Of a stretch of DNA of 64,000 nucleotides, positions 1 to 12,889 are shown piece by piece. Every line of letters starts with the position of its first letter. Positions within the stretch are counted from its first letter, which is position 1. The stretch spans positions 1,922,001 through 1,986,000 of the forward strand of contig NGZR01000005.1 of the NCBI GenBank assembly GCA_002197995.1. The letters are read 5' to 3'. The notes below the pieces were generated by a model. It was not told where the DNA came from, ran no database searches, and saw only the letters and a list, made by a program, of their open reading frames with translations. The DNA comes from Gaeumannomyces sp. JS-464 (lineage: Eukaryota; Ascomycota; Sordariomycetes; Magnaporthales; Magnaporthaceae). Position numbers and translations under genes: made by a program.

Positions 1-51
1 TTAGCCTTTGTAAAAAAGATTGCTTCCGCGATTTCTATTTCCGTTATAAAG

Positions 52-318
52 CTAACTGCCGTCGTAACGTGGGGTAACGTCGTTAAAAAAAAAACCAAAA
101 ATGTGGCCGTACCTTTTTATAATCGAAACACGCGTACCGTCGTTTTTTATAAGCTCGTTGCGTGTGTTATTTAGGTAAACGTGCAATGCATCCATATTTG
201 CAAAGCATAGCAGGAAAAAGGTTAAAATTGGAATTACAAAAAACGTAATTTGGCCGATTGGGGTCGGAATAGTAATTTTTCCGGTGCTGGAAATAGCTTT
301 TCCTAATCCGAAAATCAC
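52..318 (-). pseudogene. Copia polyprotein fragment, protease region
   Basis: An 88-residue open stretch carries the pattern of fungal copia proteases downstream of the active site: a PTPIGQITFFV stretch, then FLLCFANMDALHVY and NNTRNELI. The active-site Asp lies upstream, outside the open stretch. A second copy of the same segment is at about 19,840-20,073. It is part of a longer polyprotein, and RIP has destroyed the flanking frame; no function is expected. Confidence 0.75.
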
Positions 319-1309
319 GCGTTTTTTGCGCCCGTTTATATTAACGACGAGATTTGGCTTATGGTGTTAAAATGCGTGGATTTAACCTTTTCCGGCCGTA
401 AAAGTTATTACTGCACTTATATCCGGAAAGATCTTTTGCTATTGCTTAATGCCTCGGATTTTGTGTTAAATTAGTACCTAATCCGCAGGAATATAGGAAT
501 AAAGCTTGCCAAATCCCGAGTTTTAGCGCTTATAAATGCGGTAAGTAAAAGCCTCCTTAATTAGGTATGCGACCGTGGCGGAGGTTATAAAGTAGCTTTT
601 TTATAATCCTCTTCCTTTGTTTTTTAATCGTTAAAATTAAAAAAATGGCTATTCCTTTTCGTTAGTGCTTTCGGGCTCCATTAATGCGAGGAATTGAGTG
701 TACCTTTTACGTGGTTTGTTTTTTGCCTTTTTTTATGCTTTTTATTGCTTTTTAAATCGTCGTTATTTTTTAAAAAAGTGGCGTATCGATTTGCAATCCG
801 GCCTTTTGCAAATTTAATAGCCGCGTATATATGGACGTGGGCGGAGGTTTAATCGAAAGGATTTAGGTTTATATGCTCGATTTCGATTTCCATTGTCCTT
901 TTCGCGATTTTTGTAATTTTTAAATTTCCGTTTTATAAAATGGATACCAAAAGTGCGTGCGTTTTTTTCCATTTGCATAATGCTTTTTAATTGGGAAAAT
1001 AGGCTTTTAAAAGTCCGGTTGGGATTTAAAAAACGGTTTTAAGCTTCGGCACGTTTTAAATTGCCCGTAAAGTGCTCGTAATAAGCTGGTTCTCGTTTTG
1101 GTAAAACGGGCCAAAAACGCGTTAACAAGCTTGTAGTTTATCCAAAAGGGCTTGCAAAACCTTTATGTTAAATTTGCTTATATTAGCGATTTTAAACGGA
1201 TTATTTGGAAAGTAATTAAGCTTTAATCCGTATAATATAATAATTGGTTAACCTCGGTGTTAAAATGCTTTTTAAGGATTATGTAAATCTTTCGAAAGGT
1301 AGGGCTAAT

Positions 1310-2538
1310 GCCGATATATCGGGTGTACCATTGCTTAGCTTTGCTTTAAAATGCCAAAAAAAAAGATCGTATGGAGCTGTGGAAGTGGTATTTCGAAAGT
1401 TTCGCATATGGTTGAAAATAAAATCTTATCGTTTAAAATATCGTATGGATTACCGGAATAGCTGTACTTTTTATCCCAAGCGCTTTGGAATGCTTTTATT
1501 AAGCTTTTGTTAATAGTGGCGTTAAACACCTTTTTAAAAGGGAGTTGCTTGTATCGGGATTTCGCACGCGCCGGGGTTCCGTATCGTGGGCGTAGTAGTG
1601 TTACAGTTTGTGCTCCGTCGATCGGCGGAATGGTTTTTCCGCGATCCTTTTATTGCATATATTGGTCGAAGTGGGATCCTAATATGGCGGTGGGTTTAAA
1701 GATCGGTGGAGCTAAAAATTGGTTAACCGAAAGCGACTATAAATTTGTATATTGGTCGACCGGGGGTGCCCGGGGAGGTGCAAATCGGCTGACTGGGAAT
1801 ACCCGTGGAGCTAAAAAAGGGTTGCTTAAAAAATCGTTGCGCTTTCGGGTACGGGGGTTTTTAAAAAAAGGGGCAGTGGGGTTTGTATCCATAAAAAGGT
1901 TAAGGAATGTTTTCGAAAGCGTAATGAATTTTTGGGCCGCCGGTTTGGTAATTCCTTAATCTTATCTCGGTTAATTTTTTGCTTAACTATAGTTTCCTTT
2001 AAAAGAGTAGTGCGGCGTTGTTTTAAAAGGACCCAAAACGTTAATCGGGTGGTTATTTATCTTGGGATTTATAGGATCTTTGGGAGGAGGGGGTTGTAAT
2101 CCGGTTAATAGGGTTATTTAAGGATTAATTCCTATCGTATAACTTGCATAAGTTTTTCGTTAAGCTTCCCTTTTGGCGGGCCGGGGATTGGGATCCCGTA
2201 ATTTTCCAAATGCTTGCGGAAGACTTAAGCGATCCGCTAATCGAGGTTTTTAAAGTGCGTTGCTTCCCACCTTTCGTAATCCTCGAGTACGTCGCTTAAA
2301 AGGTTATTGCCATGCGTGTTTCCGTATAAAAGCAGTGTTTTAAACATCCATACGTTCCGGCGAGCAATAAAAACTTCGTTAAGTAATTTTCCGAAGTTAT
2401 AAAAGGGGCTTATTAAAAGGGGGATGTTAATATTTTATGCTAAAAACTTGGGGAGGTCGTATAATAAAGCGTGCTTTTTGTAATTATACGTTGCTTATCG
2501 CTAAGCTTTTCCGCTTATTGTTCCGAAATGTCGGACAT
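1310..2538 (-). pseudogene. Copia gag remnant
   Basis: A possible start ATG is at 2,538 (minus). The first ~450 bp encode, through frameshifts, a segment also present at about 27,640-28,057 and 51,700-52,100, with a conserved core of ARRN-W-FKTLL and HGNNLLSDVLEDYE. Around 1,335-1,529 an open stretch (SAWDKKYSYSGNPYDIL) resembles the copia gag region that precedes the zinc knuckle. The part near 1,680-1,900 is G-rich on the plus strand, giving a Pro-rich stretch on the minus strand. Assignment as gag rests on position and weak similarity. Confidence 0.6.
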
Positions 2539-2862
2539 ATTATCGGTGGGGGTTAACGAGTAATATCGTTTAAGTGATCGATTTAGGAGTCCAGTCGTTT
2601 GCTTTAAAAAGGTGCTTAAAAGGATTACGTAACGCCCTTTTCACAATTGTTCAAATCTTATAAACAAAGGTCCAGTCGCCTGCTTTAGGAAGGTGCTTTT
2701 ATTATTCGATTAACTCGTGTGTAACGCGCTACCGAGCATTGGAATCCAATTCCTTTGCTTTTAGGCTTTTCCGTTTAACCCAATCGCTTTAAAAGAAGGT
2801 ATCGAACGGTTAAACCTTTTACTTTACTTATTTGTGTTGCCTTTTTAAGCAACACTAATTAG

Positions 2863-3098
2863 TGTTGGTAGGAGTGGTACTTTTGTAGGCACGGAGATCT
2901 CCTAAAAGGAAAAAACAAAGATTTATAAATTTGGAACTGGTGTTTGTAGTGATGCATGTTTGTGTAGGAATTTAGTTACAGGAAGGGGATTATAAGATCC
3001 CTTTTTGCAAGCTCGTAGGAGCGCACGGCCCGTGGGCTTGCGGCTTTACGAGGCGTGGGCCTTTTTTGGATGCACGCGCTAAATTACGTGGATTAACA
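2863..3098 (-). repeat. Copia LTR, copy 1 (236 bp)
   Basis: Ends are TGTT...AACA in either direction. The copy is nearly identical to those at 16,189-16,424 and 33,147-33,381, and related to 20,074-20,296 and 28,379-28,602. An internal TATA-like ATTTATAAAT and a GC-rich hairpin region near 3,010-3,060 are shared by all copies. Its position next to the gag leader makes it the 5' LTR of the minus-strand Copia. Confidence 0.85.
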
Positions 3099-3249
3099 AA
3101 TTTAATTTAAATTTATTTAACTTTTGCGAAAAAAACGCGTAAAAGTGCAACCGTTTTTGGTCGTTTTTTTATTCGAATTAGCCGTTAATCGCGCAATTTA
3201 ACGCGTTAGTTTTAACTTTAAAAGGCTTTTTTAAGTTTCAAAATTTTAA

Positions 3250-4200
3250 TATTGGTTTTTTTAACACGGCGTCCCGTAATTGTTTAAAAGCTTTTTATTT
3301 TTACCTTTCCCAATAAAATTAGTGGTTGTTTTTAATAAAGTTTGTAAATAGTATGGCGATTTTCCTATAATTACGGATAAACCGCTTATAAAAGTTTAAA
3401 ATTTTTAAAAACCTTCGTATTTCCGTAACGTTTTTAAATATAAGCCATTTTTTAACTTTTTCGACTTTTTTAAAATTTATATAAACTTATTTAAATGTAA
3501 TTACGAATTTTAAAAAAGTAACTTTTTGCGAATGCCATTCGCACTTTTTTAGTTTAACGAGGAGTTTTGCATTAAACAGCTTTTAAAGCATTTTATATAC
3601 GTATTGCTTATGCTTTTTTATCGTTTTTAAAAAAATTAAAATATCGTTTAGGTACGCGAGGATAAAAACGTTAAAATATTCGCGTAATATATAGTTAATT
3701 ATCTTTTAAAACGTAATTAATGCGTTAGTAAGCCCGAAGGTTATTACTAAAGATTTATAGCATTTAAGCTTTATTTTAAAAGCCGTAAGCTATTTTTAGC
3801 CCTTTTTAATCCGTATTAAACTATAAACTTTCCGTAAGTTTAAAACCGTAAAATACCGGGCTTTACCGAGCTTATCGCGTAATTCGTTAATAAAAAGCAA
3901 AAAATACCGATTTTTAATAATAATTTCGTTTAACAGTCGGTAATCGATACATATTCGCTTCGTTTCTTTTTTTTTATAAAATCCCGTATTTTATTGGAAA
4001 ATCGAAAGGTTTAACGTATCCTTTTCGTAGGTTTTTTTTAGCTATTTTTTTTAGCATTTCCTATTATTAAAAGCTAAATTAATATAGTTTTTAATATTTA
4101 AGTTGCGTGTTTAGCTTAAATTTAATTTTAAAATCGAACGGTTTATATTCGGGAAGTACCGTTTTTAGGTTTTTCCGGAACAATTTTTCGTATTTATGGT
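3250..4200 (-). pseudogene. Gypsy reverse transcriptase remnant
   Basis: The minus strand can be followed with few gaps as a gypsy reverse transcriptase: a DYRLLNE-like palm start, the TVLNLR region, PFGLTNA, and the catalytic box reading ILAYLNDILIF near 3,630-3,670. The expected second position is Asp (YLDD); YLND here is a G-to-A change on this strand, which is what RIP produces. Many in-frame stops replace Gln and Trp codons. Confidence 0.8.
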
Positions 4201-5949
4201 ATTTTTTTGGAATATTCGCGAGCCGTTTTTCGATATTAGTTTTATCGTTTTAATCGCTTTCCGTTTTAAATAATCGCGTATTTATCGATGCTAAATGTAA
4301 AAGTGGATTATTAAATTTATTACCGTTATAACCTTTTTTTATTGCTTTTTATATTTACGGTTTGGGGTTCGTAATTGGTAAACCGTTTTAATTATTTATA
4401 GCTTTTCCTATTAAATTTGGCCAATGGTTTAATTTATTCGTAAGTTATTTTTTTTAAGCTAAAGGATTTCGAAAATTACATTTCCTTTTTTTATATTTAG
4501 TTTATCCAATATAATAGTAACGTTTTCCCTATTTCGAATGGGTAATGTTATTAGTTGCGTTTTTTCGGTCGATTTATCTTTATTATAAGCGATAAGTATT
4601 TTTTTAACCGTTTTTAAGTTAATACGATTAGCGTTTCCATTTTGTAGGAATTTTATACCGTTTAACCGCTTATAACGATATATAATCGCTTTATATTTCG
4701 CAATCGATTATTACTTTAACCTTTTTCCTTTAATATTCCATTCGGAATGTTAATAGGTTATACGGTTAATTCGATTTTGCTATTACAAGGGTTTATATCG
4801 GTTTTTTCTTTTTTTTATTCCGTCCTTTCCGTTTAAGTAGTTTTTTTTTAGTTTTTTAATAAAAGGAACGAGTATTACACGTTTATCCTTTCGTTCGGGT
4901 TAAACGGTATATACGTTCGTGTAATTTTTTAATATTAAGTTTTCGCTTTTTATACTATATGTTTTTTGCATTTCGCGGTTTCGCATTTCTTTTAATCGAA
5001 CGTTTTGGTAACGTATAGTATCGAGTGCCGTTCGTTAAGTTTAAAATTGCGGTAAACCTATTAATCCGGGCTAGCTTTTACCGTGGTAATTGAAATATTA
5101 AACGGGGTTTAATTTTAGGCTTTTTTCCTAATTTCCGTAAGAAAAAGTTATATTTAAGCTTAGGTTATAAGTAAAATTTGCACTTTCCGTAAATATATTT
5201 TGTTTAAAAAAAGTGCAAATGTTTAAAGTGTTTTATATCGATATTAAAGTGGGTTTTTAAGATTTAACGCGGCTTATTTTAACTCGTTGCGTTATTAAAC
5301 CTATAGCTAGCATATTTAACTTTTTGCTAGTTGTTAAATTATAATAAAAGTTAATTATTATTTTATTCGCCGGGGTGGCGTAATATAATAAGCTATTTAG
5401 GTATTTTAAAACTTTAACGTTTTAAAAACATTTGGATACGTTAAGCGGCGTAAAAACGCGTTGGTTTTTCCAATTTTTGCAAATTATAAGGATAAAAGTT
5501 TCGCTGTTTAAGCCTTTTACCTATTCCTAAAATTCGGCTGTTTTAAAAGGTTAACCGTTTTAATTTATTTTAACGTTAGTATCGAAATCCTCCAATTTTC
5601 GAAAAAGGTGTGTTTAGTTTAAAGGTTTTTTTCGGGCTTTACTTTTTTTTAACTCGTTTATTAAAACTGTTTTTTTTTAAGTTTTATAAAAAGCGGTATC
5701 GTTTTTTCCTTTCGAGTTTGTAAGCCCGAAAGCGACGCGTTGCTTTTTTTCGCTATCGTATTCGAGCTTTATAACTTTAAGCATATAAATGCTTTAAAGT
5801 TTCCGAAAATACCATCCGGTAGCCTTTTTATTAAATTGGTAAATATCGCATAGCTTATTATAATAGCACGTCCAGCTAAACGTCGGTTTAAAAATACTTT
5901 TTTTGTGTTAAGCTATTTTGCGTTCGCTAAAGGTTCGTTACTTAGCGGT

Positions 5950-6900
5950 TATTATTTCGCTAAGGTAATTTGCTTTAATATGGCCGGTTTGGCCGCATTT
6001 AAAGCATTTCCCGTTTTTCGGGTTTTATTTTTCCTTTTTTATTACCTTTATTACTAGTAAGCGGCTCTTGCGCTAAAGTTTATAAAGCTTAAATGCGTTT
6101 TATAAACCGTAATAAGCTGCTATTTGGCTTTTTTCTAATTGGTTTTATTGCTTTATGCCGTACTTTTAAAACTATATCTTTTTTTTATTATAGTTCGTAC
6201 AATTTATCGCTAATAGACGGATGCGTTTTAATATAATCCGTAAAAAACTTTGGGCGATTTTGCTTTGCGAGTTTATCTTTTACGTTCTCGCGCAATCCGT
6301 TGTAAAAGTGCAATATTAACGTAGCGTTGCTTTAGTTAAGCTTAATATTAATCCGTTAAAATCCGCTGCGTATTTAATTATAGGCTTTTATTACTTAAAA
6401 ACTAACAGTTTTTTTCGGCGATTCGGGTTTCGTCGATTATACCGAATACTTTTCCGACTTTTTTTCCAAAGGTTTCGAAATTCGCGAAATAAATTTAGTA
6501 GCTTTTTAGCTATTTTTATACCTTTTAAAGTAATCGTTTTAAGTTAATTAAAACCATTTTTTCACTTAACCGTTTAGCTTAGTAATAACGTAAATAACCT
6601 TTTATTCCTCGCTTACGAACCGCTATTCGTAAAATTTAAAATAGCTTTTGCATTTAGTAAGGAACGTTTTAAGCTTTCCGTTTTTTCTTTTGTAAAAATC
6701 CGAAACGGGAACTTGTACGTTTGGATTGCGATAATTGCTTTAAAGGATATTAATTTCGCAGTAAGTTGCTTTACCTCGGTTTAGCTTTTGGCGATTTCGT
6801 TCGCTATAAGCTTAAAAAGGCTGGCCGTGTTAACGGCTTCGTTAAAGTCGTACTTAATACCGTTAAAAGTGAAAACCGTGGTTTTTTTTCCTTAGGCTTT
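5950..6900 (-). pseudogene. Gypsy gag remnant with CCHC knuckle
   Basis: The start region encodes VFTFNGIKYDFNEAVNTA just inside the LTR. A zinc knuckle reading CFKCGQTGHIKANY is encoded near 5,960-6,005; its last Cys has become Tyr, again a RIP-type transition. The plus-strand copy at 10,984-11,050 keeps the final Cys. Confidence 0.75.
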
Positions 6901-6966
6901 TTACTGCTGCTTGTTATAATTGTACTGTTTCCCTTTTAACGAGGTATTAAATAGGATTAGTTAAAA

Positions 6967-7346
6967 TGTTATAATTAGGGGTTTGCTTTTAAAGTAAGGC
7001 ATTTTAGGGTAAAAAGGATAATATCGCGAATGCTAATAAATAGGGGATTACGTAACTTAAAAGGACAATTTAATTGCTCGCTTTAGGAAATGCTTAAAAG
7101 CTAACTTAAGTTAATTAATACCGTAGCTTTAATTAAAGCTACTTAAAACAGTAGGAAATCCATTCTTTATATACACGCTGCCTTTTGCTTTTATAATTTT
7201 TGGATTTGTAAATTTGTGGTTTTTTCGATACAAATTTAAAAATCCAACTGGGGTTACGTAATCCACGTGTTTTGAAATGGGTAAAGGCATTATTAAAGCC
7301 CTTTTTTTCCGCTTTGCTTCCCAAAGCTTACATGCTGGTCGTAACA
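6967..7346 (-). repeat. Gypsy LTR of the TGTTACGACC family, 380 bp
   Basis: On the minus strand it starts TGTTACGACCAGCATG and ends AATTATAACA. Related LTR ends occur at 10,021, 30,444, 37,333, 49,387, 52,904 and 63,896. It is followed on the minus strand by gag, so it is a 5' LTR. One hairpin module (around 7,195-7,250) lies in its first half. Confidence 0.85.
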
Positions 7347-9640
7347 AATACTAAAAAAACCGGAGCGGAAAACGAAAAGCTTGCCGTTATAAAGCTTAAA
7401 AAGTTTAAAAAGCCCGCCGAGCCGGCATATTAATATCCGAAAAACTTTCGAGTTTGGTAACGAAGCGGTTACGATGCTCGCAACGTTTAAAAAAAAACCT
7501 GCAAAAAGCAGCCGCCGCCCCCGCCGAATAACCGGGAATTAAAAAAGCGCTTAACGGCTTTTAAGCATTACGAAGTTTTAACATTAAATTTGCAAGAAAA
7601 AAAGCCCGCAAAGTTATTTATAACGGTTCGTTTCGAGCTTAAAAATATTAAAAAAGTGGCGGAAAAAAATCCGGGTAACTTTAAAAGCGCCGAAAACGAC
7701 GAAAGCTTTTAGTTTTAATACGGATATTAAAACTGCTAAGGAAACTGCCCGAAAACGGGTTTTGCATTTGTTAACATTACGTACCCGGACGACGATATCG
7801 TTTTGCTTTAAAAGATTAGCGTTTTAAGATTTTTAATTTTGCGCTTTTTAGCGTCGTTACGGCGTTAAAAATACCGTATATTCGGCCTATTACTACAACG
7901 CGGTAAAGCACGAGGCTAAATACGAGCGATATTATAAGCTAGTAATATAAAGCAAATTAATACGCTATTTAAAAAAAGCACGTAAATGTTAAAAAAATTG
8001 TTTTTAAACGTTAAACATTACTAAGCAAATAGGTATAACGTGTTTAAGCTAACGTTTAACGGTGCTTTTAAAAAAATCAAAACGCGTTAGGTTATTTGCG
8101 GTAATTACGACGATATTCCGGGCGAGGATAAGGTTATAACGTACGTGTTAATCGCTTATATAGCATTTAAAGGGTGTTTTTTTATGCTTATAGCTATTAA
8201 CGATTTTAAATGCCGCTAATTCGACTTTATAACTGCCTATTTCGACGTTATCGTATTTAATAATGTTATGGTATACGTATAGCAATTTTAAAGCATTTTA
8301 ATTAAGCAAAATGGTTATTATTACCGTTTTAAAAAAGCATTTTACGGTTTTCGCAAATCGCTTTTATAATAGTATTAAACGATTACTTTAAAGCTTAAAG
8401 CATTTAATTTTAAACCGATTTATTAAAACGTTTGCTTTTACCGCAAAAAGGAAACGGGCGTTATATTATTACTTTACGTAAACGATTTTTAAATTGCTGC
8501 CCGTACGGTTATGGAAATTAAAACCATTGCTATTAAAATGGGTAACCGGTTCGAAATAACCGCTTAAAGTGATGCAAAAACGTTCCTCGGCATGCAAGTT
8601 GTAAAAGATCGCTAACGGAGGATTGTAAGCTTTTATTAACGCGATTATATTAATAAAATTATTATTAAATACGGACGGGAGGATTTTAAAACAGTGAAAA
8701 CGCTTTAGCCTTTTGGCCTTATAATGCCAATTATTTGGGACCCTTTCCCGCAGGAGGAGGTTTTGCGTTACTAATTGGAAATACCGAATATTAGCTACTT
8801 TGCTAGTATTACTCGCTTTAATATTACGTATACCGTAAAAAGGTTGCAAAAAGTTAATGCTAATCTTAGTAATAAGCATTTAGCATTACTAAAGCACTTT
8901 TAACGCTATATTATTAGCATTAAAAGGCTCGCGCTTACTTTTAGTAAGCCTATTTACAACGCCGAAACGATGGGTTTAAAAGCTTACGGAAACGCTTCGT
9001 TCGCTAACTGTTTCTATACGGGCATTTATAAGCGGCGTAATTATTATGCTAGCGGGTGGTTTTGTTTATTAGCAATTAAAAAAGCAAACTTTTATAACGA
9101 CGTTAACAACGAAAGCGGAGTTCGTTAACCTTTTGCTAACGGGCCGGGCTTTGCTTTAAATTAAAAGCATTTTAAAAAAAAACTGGATACTTTTAGCGAA
9201 AGATTTTCGTAGTGCATACGGATAGCGCTAACGCGTAAACGACGGTGCTAAATCCGTTGGAATTAGCCCGTACCCGTATAATCGACCTCCGTTATAAGTG
9301 GGTAATTAACGCTGTAAAACGTTAACTTTTTACTTTTAAGCTCGTTAACACGGCTAATATAAAAGCGAGCGACTTTATAAAAAGCTTAACGGTAAATGGA
9401 TAAACGAGGTTTATTATTTAGTTAAAAATGCAACAAATGCTATAATAAACGGTTTATAGGAAAACTAGGGAAACATTACGGATTTGAAAGGTTACCACGT
9501 AAATGCGGGCTTATAATGCCGTTAAAACAGTTGCATAGCTTACGAAGGGGTGTTAAAAGTGGTTTGGAATTACGTGGGTAGCAATTGGTACTTTACGGCG
9601 TTAGGCCTATACACCGGCCTTAGCCCGCGACCGAGTAAAA
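7347..9640 (+). mobile_element. RIPped Ty1/copia fragment
   Basis: Between two gypsy LTR regions lies the 3' half of a copia polyprotein on the plus strand (reverse transcriptase to RNase H). No LTR of its own could be placed. It belongs to a different copia lineage from the minus-strand elements, because its RT box is of the LYVDDL type rather than the QTDDT type. Confidence 0.7.
8040..9400 (+). pseudogene. Copia reverse transcriptase / RNase H remnant
   Basis: Plus-strand reading gives, in order, CRQFDFITAYFD, KALYGFRKS, the catalytic box LLLYVNDF near 8,470 (Asp changed to Asn by a RIP-type transition), AKTFLGMQVVKDR, a tether stretch FSKPIYNAETMGLKAYG, and an RNase H segment HTDSAN with RIIDLRYKWV. 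This is the standard order of copia RT then RNase H. Several stops and frame changes make it non-functional. Confidence 0.8.
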
Positions 9641-9689
9641 TAACTTAAAAAACAATTACTTTAAGTGTTTATCGTCGCGCACCTTTATT

Positions 9690-10021
9690 ACATAACTTAA
9701 ACTGGATTTATAAATTTGTAAAAACTTAAAATAAAGCTACAAATCCAAATTGGATTTATAAATTTGTAAAAACTTAAAATAAAACTACAAATTTAAAAAT
9801 TGCTAAAATAAAAACAACGCATATAACGGATGGATTTTTTATTATTTTAAATAATTTTAATTAAAACTTCGGTATTAATTAACTTAAGTTTAAATATCTT
9901 TTAAGGCAAGCAATTAAATTGTCCTTTTAAATTACGTATTTTTTTTATTTACTAGCATAAGCGAAACTGTTTTTTCCACTTTTAAAATGCCTTACTTTAA
10001 AAGCAAACCCTTAATTATACA
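9690..10021 (+). repeat. Gypsy LTR (partial) with two tandem hairpin modules
   Basis: The last 330 bp align with the LTRs at 6,967-7,346 and 49,387-49,850 and end in AATTATACA. Two copies of a ~48-bp module (GGATTTATAAATTTGT...) lie at about 9,707-9,800. The 5' end blurs into the preceding copia fragment. Confidence 0.6.
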
Positions 10022-10039
10022 TTTTAACTAATCCTGTTT

Positions 10040-11060
10040 AATACTTCGTTAAAATGAAAAGATAATGCAGTTATAGCAAGCAGTAGCAAAAAGCTTAAAG
10101 TGGAAAAAACCACGGTTTTTACCTTTAATAATATTAAGTACAACTTTAACAAAGCCGCTAATACGGTTAGTTTTTTTAAGCTTATAACGGATAAAATCGT
10201 TAAAAGTTAAACCGAAATAAAGCAATTTACTACGAAGTTGGTATTTTTTAAAGCATTTATCGCAATCCGTACGTATAAGTTCCTTTTTTTTTTAAATTTT
10301 ACGAAAAGGAAAACGGCAAATTTAAAACGCTTTTTACTAAATGCAAAAGCTATTTTAAGTTTTACAAATAATAATTCGTAAGCGAAAAATAAAAGGTCGC
10401 TTATATTGCTATTAAATTAAACGGTAAAATAAAAAAATGGTTTTAATTAACCTAAAACGATTACTTTAAAAAATACGAAAATAGTTAAGAAATTACCAAA
10501 CTTATTTTCGCTAATTTCGAAACCTTCGAAAAAAGGTTAAATGTTCGAAATAATTAACGAAACTTAAATCGCCGAAAAAAAACCCGCTGGCTTTTAAATA
10601 GCGAAAACCCGCAGCTAAATACGCCGTAAACTTTTAACAGGTTAGTATAAAGTTAAACTAAAGCGACGCTACGCTAATGCTATATTTTTATAACCGGTTG
10701 CGCGAAAACGTAAAATATAAACTCGCGAAATAAATCGCCCCGAGTTTTTTTACGGATTACGTTAAAAACGCGGTCCGTATTAGCGACAAATTGTACGAAC
10801 GATAATAGGAAAAAAAGGATATAATTCTGAAAACGTGGCATAAACGGTAAAATTAACTAAAAAAAAAGCTAGGTAATAATTTACCACGGTTTACAAAACG
10901 CACTTAAATTTTTAATAAACTTTAATACGGAGCCGCCTATTAATAGTAAAGGTAATAAAAAAAGCAAAAGCAAAACCTAAAAGATGGGAAATGTTTTAAA
11001 TGCGGTTAAACCGGCCACATTAAAGCAAATTGCTTTTAAAAGGATAATAACCGCTAAATA
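10040..11060 (+). pseudogene. Gypsy gag remnant with CCHC knuckle
   Basis: The plus strand opens with a start segment matching the minus-strand copy (TVFTF...KYNFN) and ends with the knuckle KCFKCG-TGHIKANCF at about 10,984-11,040, where one Gln codon has become a stop. The Lys/Asn-rich coding is typical of RIPped gag. No intact frame remains. Confidence 0.7.
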
Positions 11061-12889
11061 GCTAACTTTTAACGAACGTAAAAAGCCCGACATAAGGAAA
11101 GTTATACCCGGGCCGGCGTTTAATTAAATAAGCTACTACGATAATTATATATTATATATTAATTTAATAAAAAGGTTATTAAATAGTATTTTCGGAAACC
11201 CGAAACGTTTGCATATTTAAAACCACGAAGTTTAAATACGATAACGAAAGCGAATAACGCGTTACTTCCGGGTCCACGCATTTAAACAAGGAAAACGACG
11301 CCGTTTATCCTAAAACGCAAAAAAAAGCAACTTTAGCAATCGATATAAAAAGCTTTTAAATTAAACCCATTTTTTTCGTAATTCCGAAAATTTAAATACC
11401 GACGGGGAAATAAACTAAAACGATTAAAACTTTAAGACGCCGAGTTTTTAAAAACGAATAAAAGCTTAAATAGCGAAACTTTTATACTTATAATTCGTAA
11501 AGCTAAGCAAGTTGGAAAAACTAACGTGCTTTTACGCTTTTCGATATTTCGAAGTGTTTTTAAAACGTTAAGGTTTTAAAACATTTAAATGGCCCGTTAT
11601 ACTCGCCACTTTAACAAACGGAAATAACGGCTAACTTTATCGTAGTTTAACGCTTAATAGGAAATTAAATACGCTAATTACCGGTTTAACGATATAGCGA
11701 ACCGGAAAAGGTTGCGTTAGTTTCCGAAACCACTTTAACATCGATTTGGAACATTTTAAACATTTGCATTTGTTTTAAGCAAAATGCATTTACAAAAAGT
11801 GCAAATTCCATTTACGATTAAAGCTTAAGCATAACTTTTCCCACGGAAGTTAAAAAACGAGCTTAAAATTAAACCCCGTTTAACATTCCAATTGCTACGG
11901 TAGGAACCGTCCGGATCGGTAAATTTACCGCAGTTTTTAAATTTAACGAGCGGTACCCGATATTATATATTATTAAAACGCTCGATTAAAAGAAATGCGA
12001 AATTACGAAATGTAAAAAACATATGGCATAAATAGCGGAAGCTTAGCATTAAAGGATCGCGTAAACGTACGTACCGTTTAACCTGGATAAAAAGACGAAC
12101 ATATAATACTTATTCTTTTTATTAAAAAATTAAAAAACCACTTAAACGGAAAGCGCGGAATGGAAAAAACTAATAAAACCCCTCGCGATAATAAAATTAA
12201 ATTAACTATACGATTTATTAACATTTCGGATAAATATTAAAAGAAAAAAATTACGGTAATAATTAATTGCGAAATATAAAACGATTATATATCGCTATAA
12301 ACGGTTAAACGGTATAAAATTCCTTTAAAACGAAAACATTAACCTTATTAATTAAAAACGGTTAAAGAAATACTCGTCGTTTATAATAAGGGATAAATTA
12401 ATTAAAAAATGTAACTAGTAATATTACGCACCTGGAATGGGGAAAACGTTATTATTATATTAAATAAGCTGGATATAAAAAAAGGAAACGTTATTTTTGG
12501 AATTTTTTAATTTAAAAAAAATAACTTACGGATAAATTAAACCACCAGTTAAATTTATTAGGAAAAGTGTTACGGCCATTAAGGCTTTAATAAATAAAAG
12601 CGCGGGCCCCAACCCGCGAGTTTTTATTTAACGGATAAAAAGCGAAACCTATTATAAGCTTTTCGCATAAGATATTTTAACCTTATGCAAATAAAGCTTT
12701 CCGGGCTTCACTTTTTTCCGACATTATTTATTTATTACCCATTTACTTTGCTTTTACGTGCTTTAATAAATAGTAGCAACTTTGGAAAATAAAAATACCA
12801 GCGCGATCGTAAACGCGTAAATTAATTACGTTTTTTACTTTTTTTCCCCGGATTTCGCAGCTTTAAAACGGCGACGATCCTCGTTATTA

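Larger units (their letters stand above)
1..3098 (-). mobile_element. RIPped Ty1/copia retrotransposon, 5' half (runs off left edge)
   Basis: Read on the minus strand this is LTR (2,863-3,098), leader (2,539-2,862), gag (from about 2,538 down) and the start of protease at the left edge. The same leader, gag segment and LTR recur at 27,611-28,602. Stops and A/T-rich codons fill every frame, as expected after RIP. It abuts a gypsy element at 3,099, so it probably inserted into that element; no matching 5-bp duplication can be tested because the other end is outside the window. Confidence 0.8.
3099..7346 (-). mobile_element. RIPped Ty3/gypsy retrotransposon, 5' part
   Basis: On the minus strand: 5' LTR (6,967-7,346), gag to about 5,900, protease region, and reverse transcriptase to 3,099, where the Copia LTR cuts it off. 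The same gag is found on the plus strand at 10,070-11,060. Integrase is missing from the window. Confidence 0.8.
9640..12567 (+). mobile_element. RIPped Ty3/gypsy retrotransposon, 5' part
   Basis: An LTR ending at 10,021 is followed by gag with a zinc knuckle and a decayed protease/RT start. The element is the same family as the minus-strand gypsy at 3,099-7,346. It stops at 12,567, where another gypsy family's LTR begins, consistent with that element inserting here. The LTR start is not clear. Confidence 0.7.
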
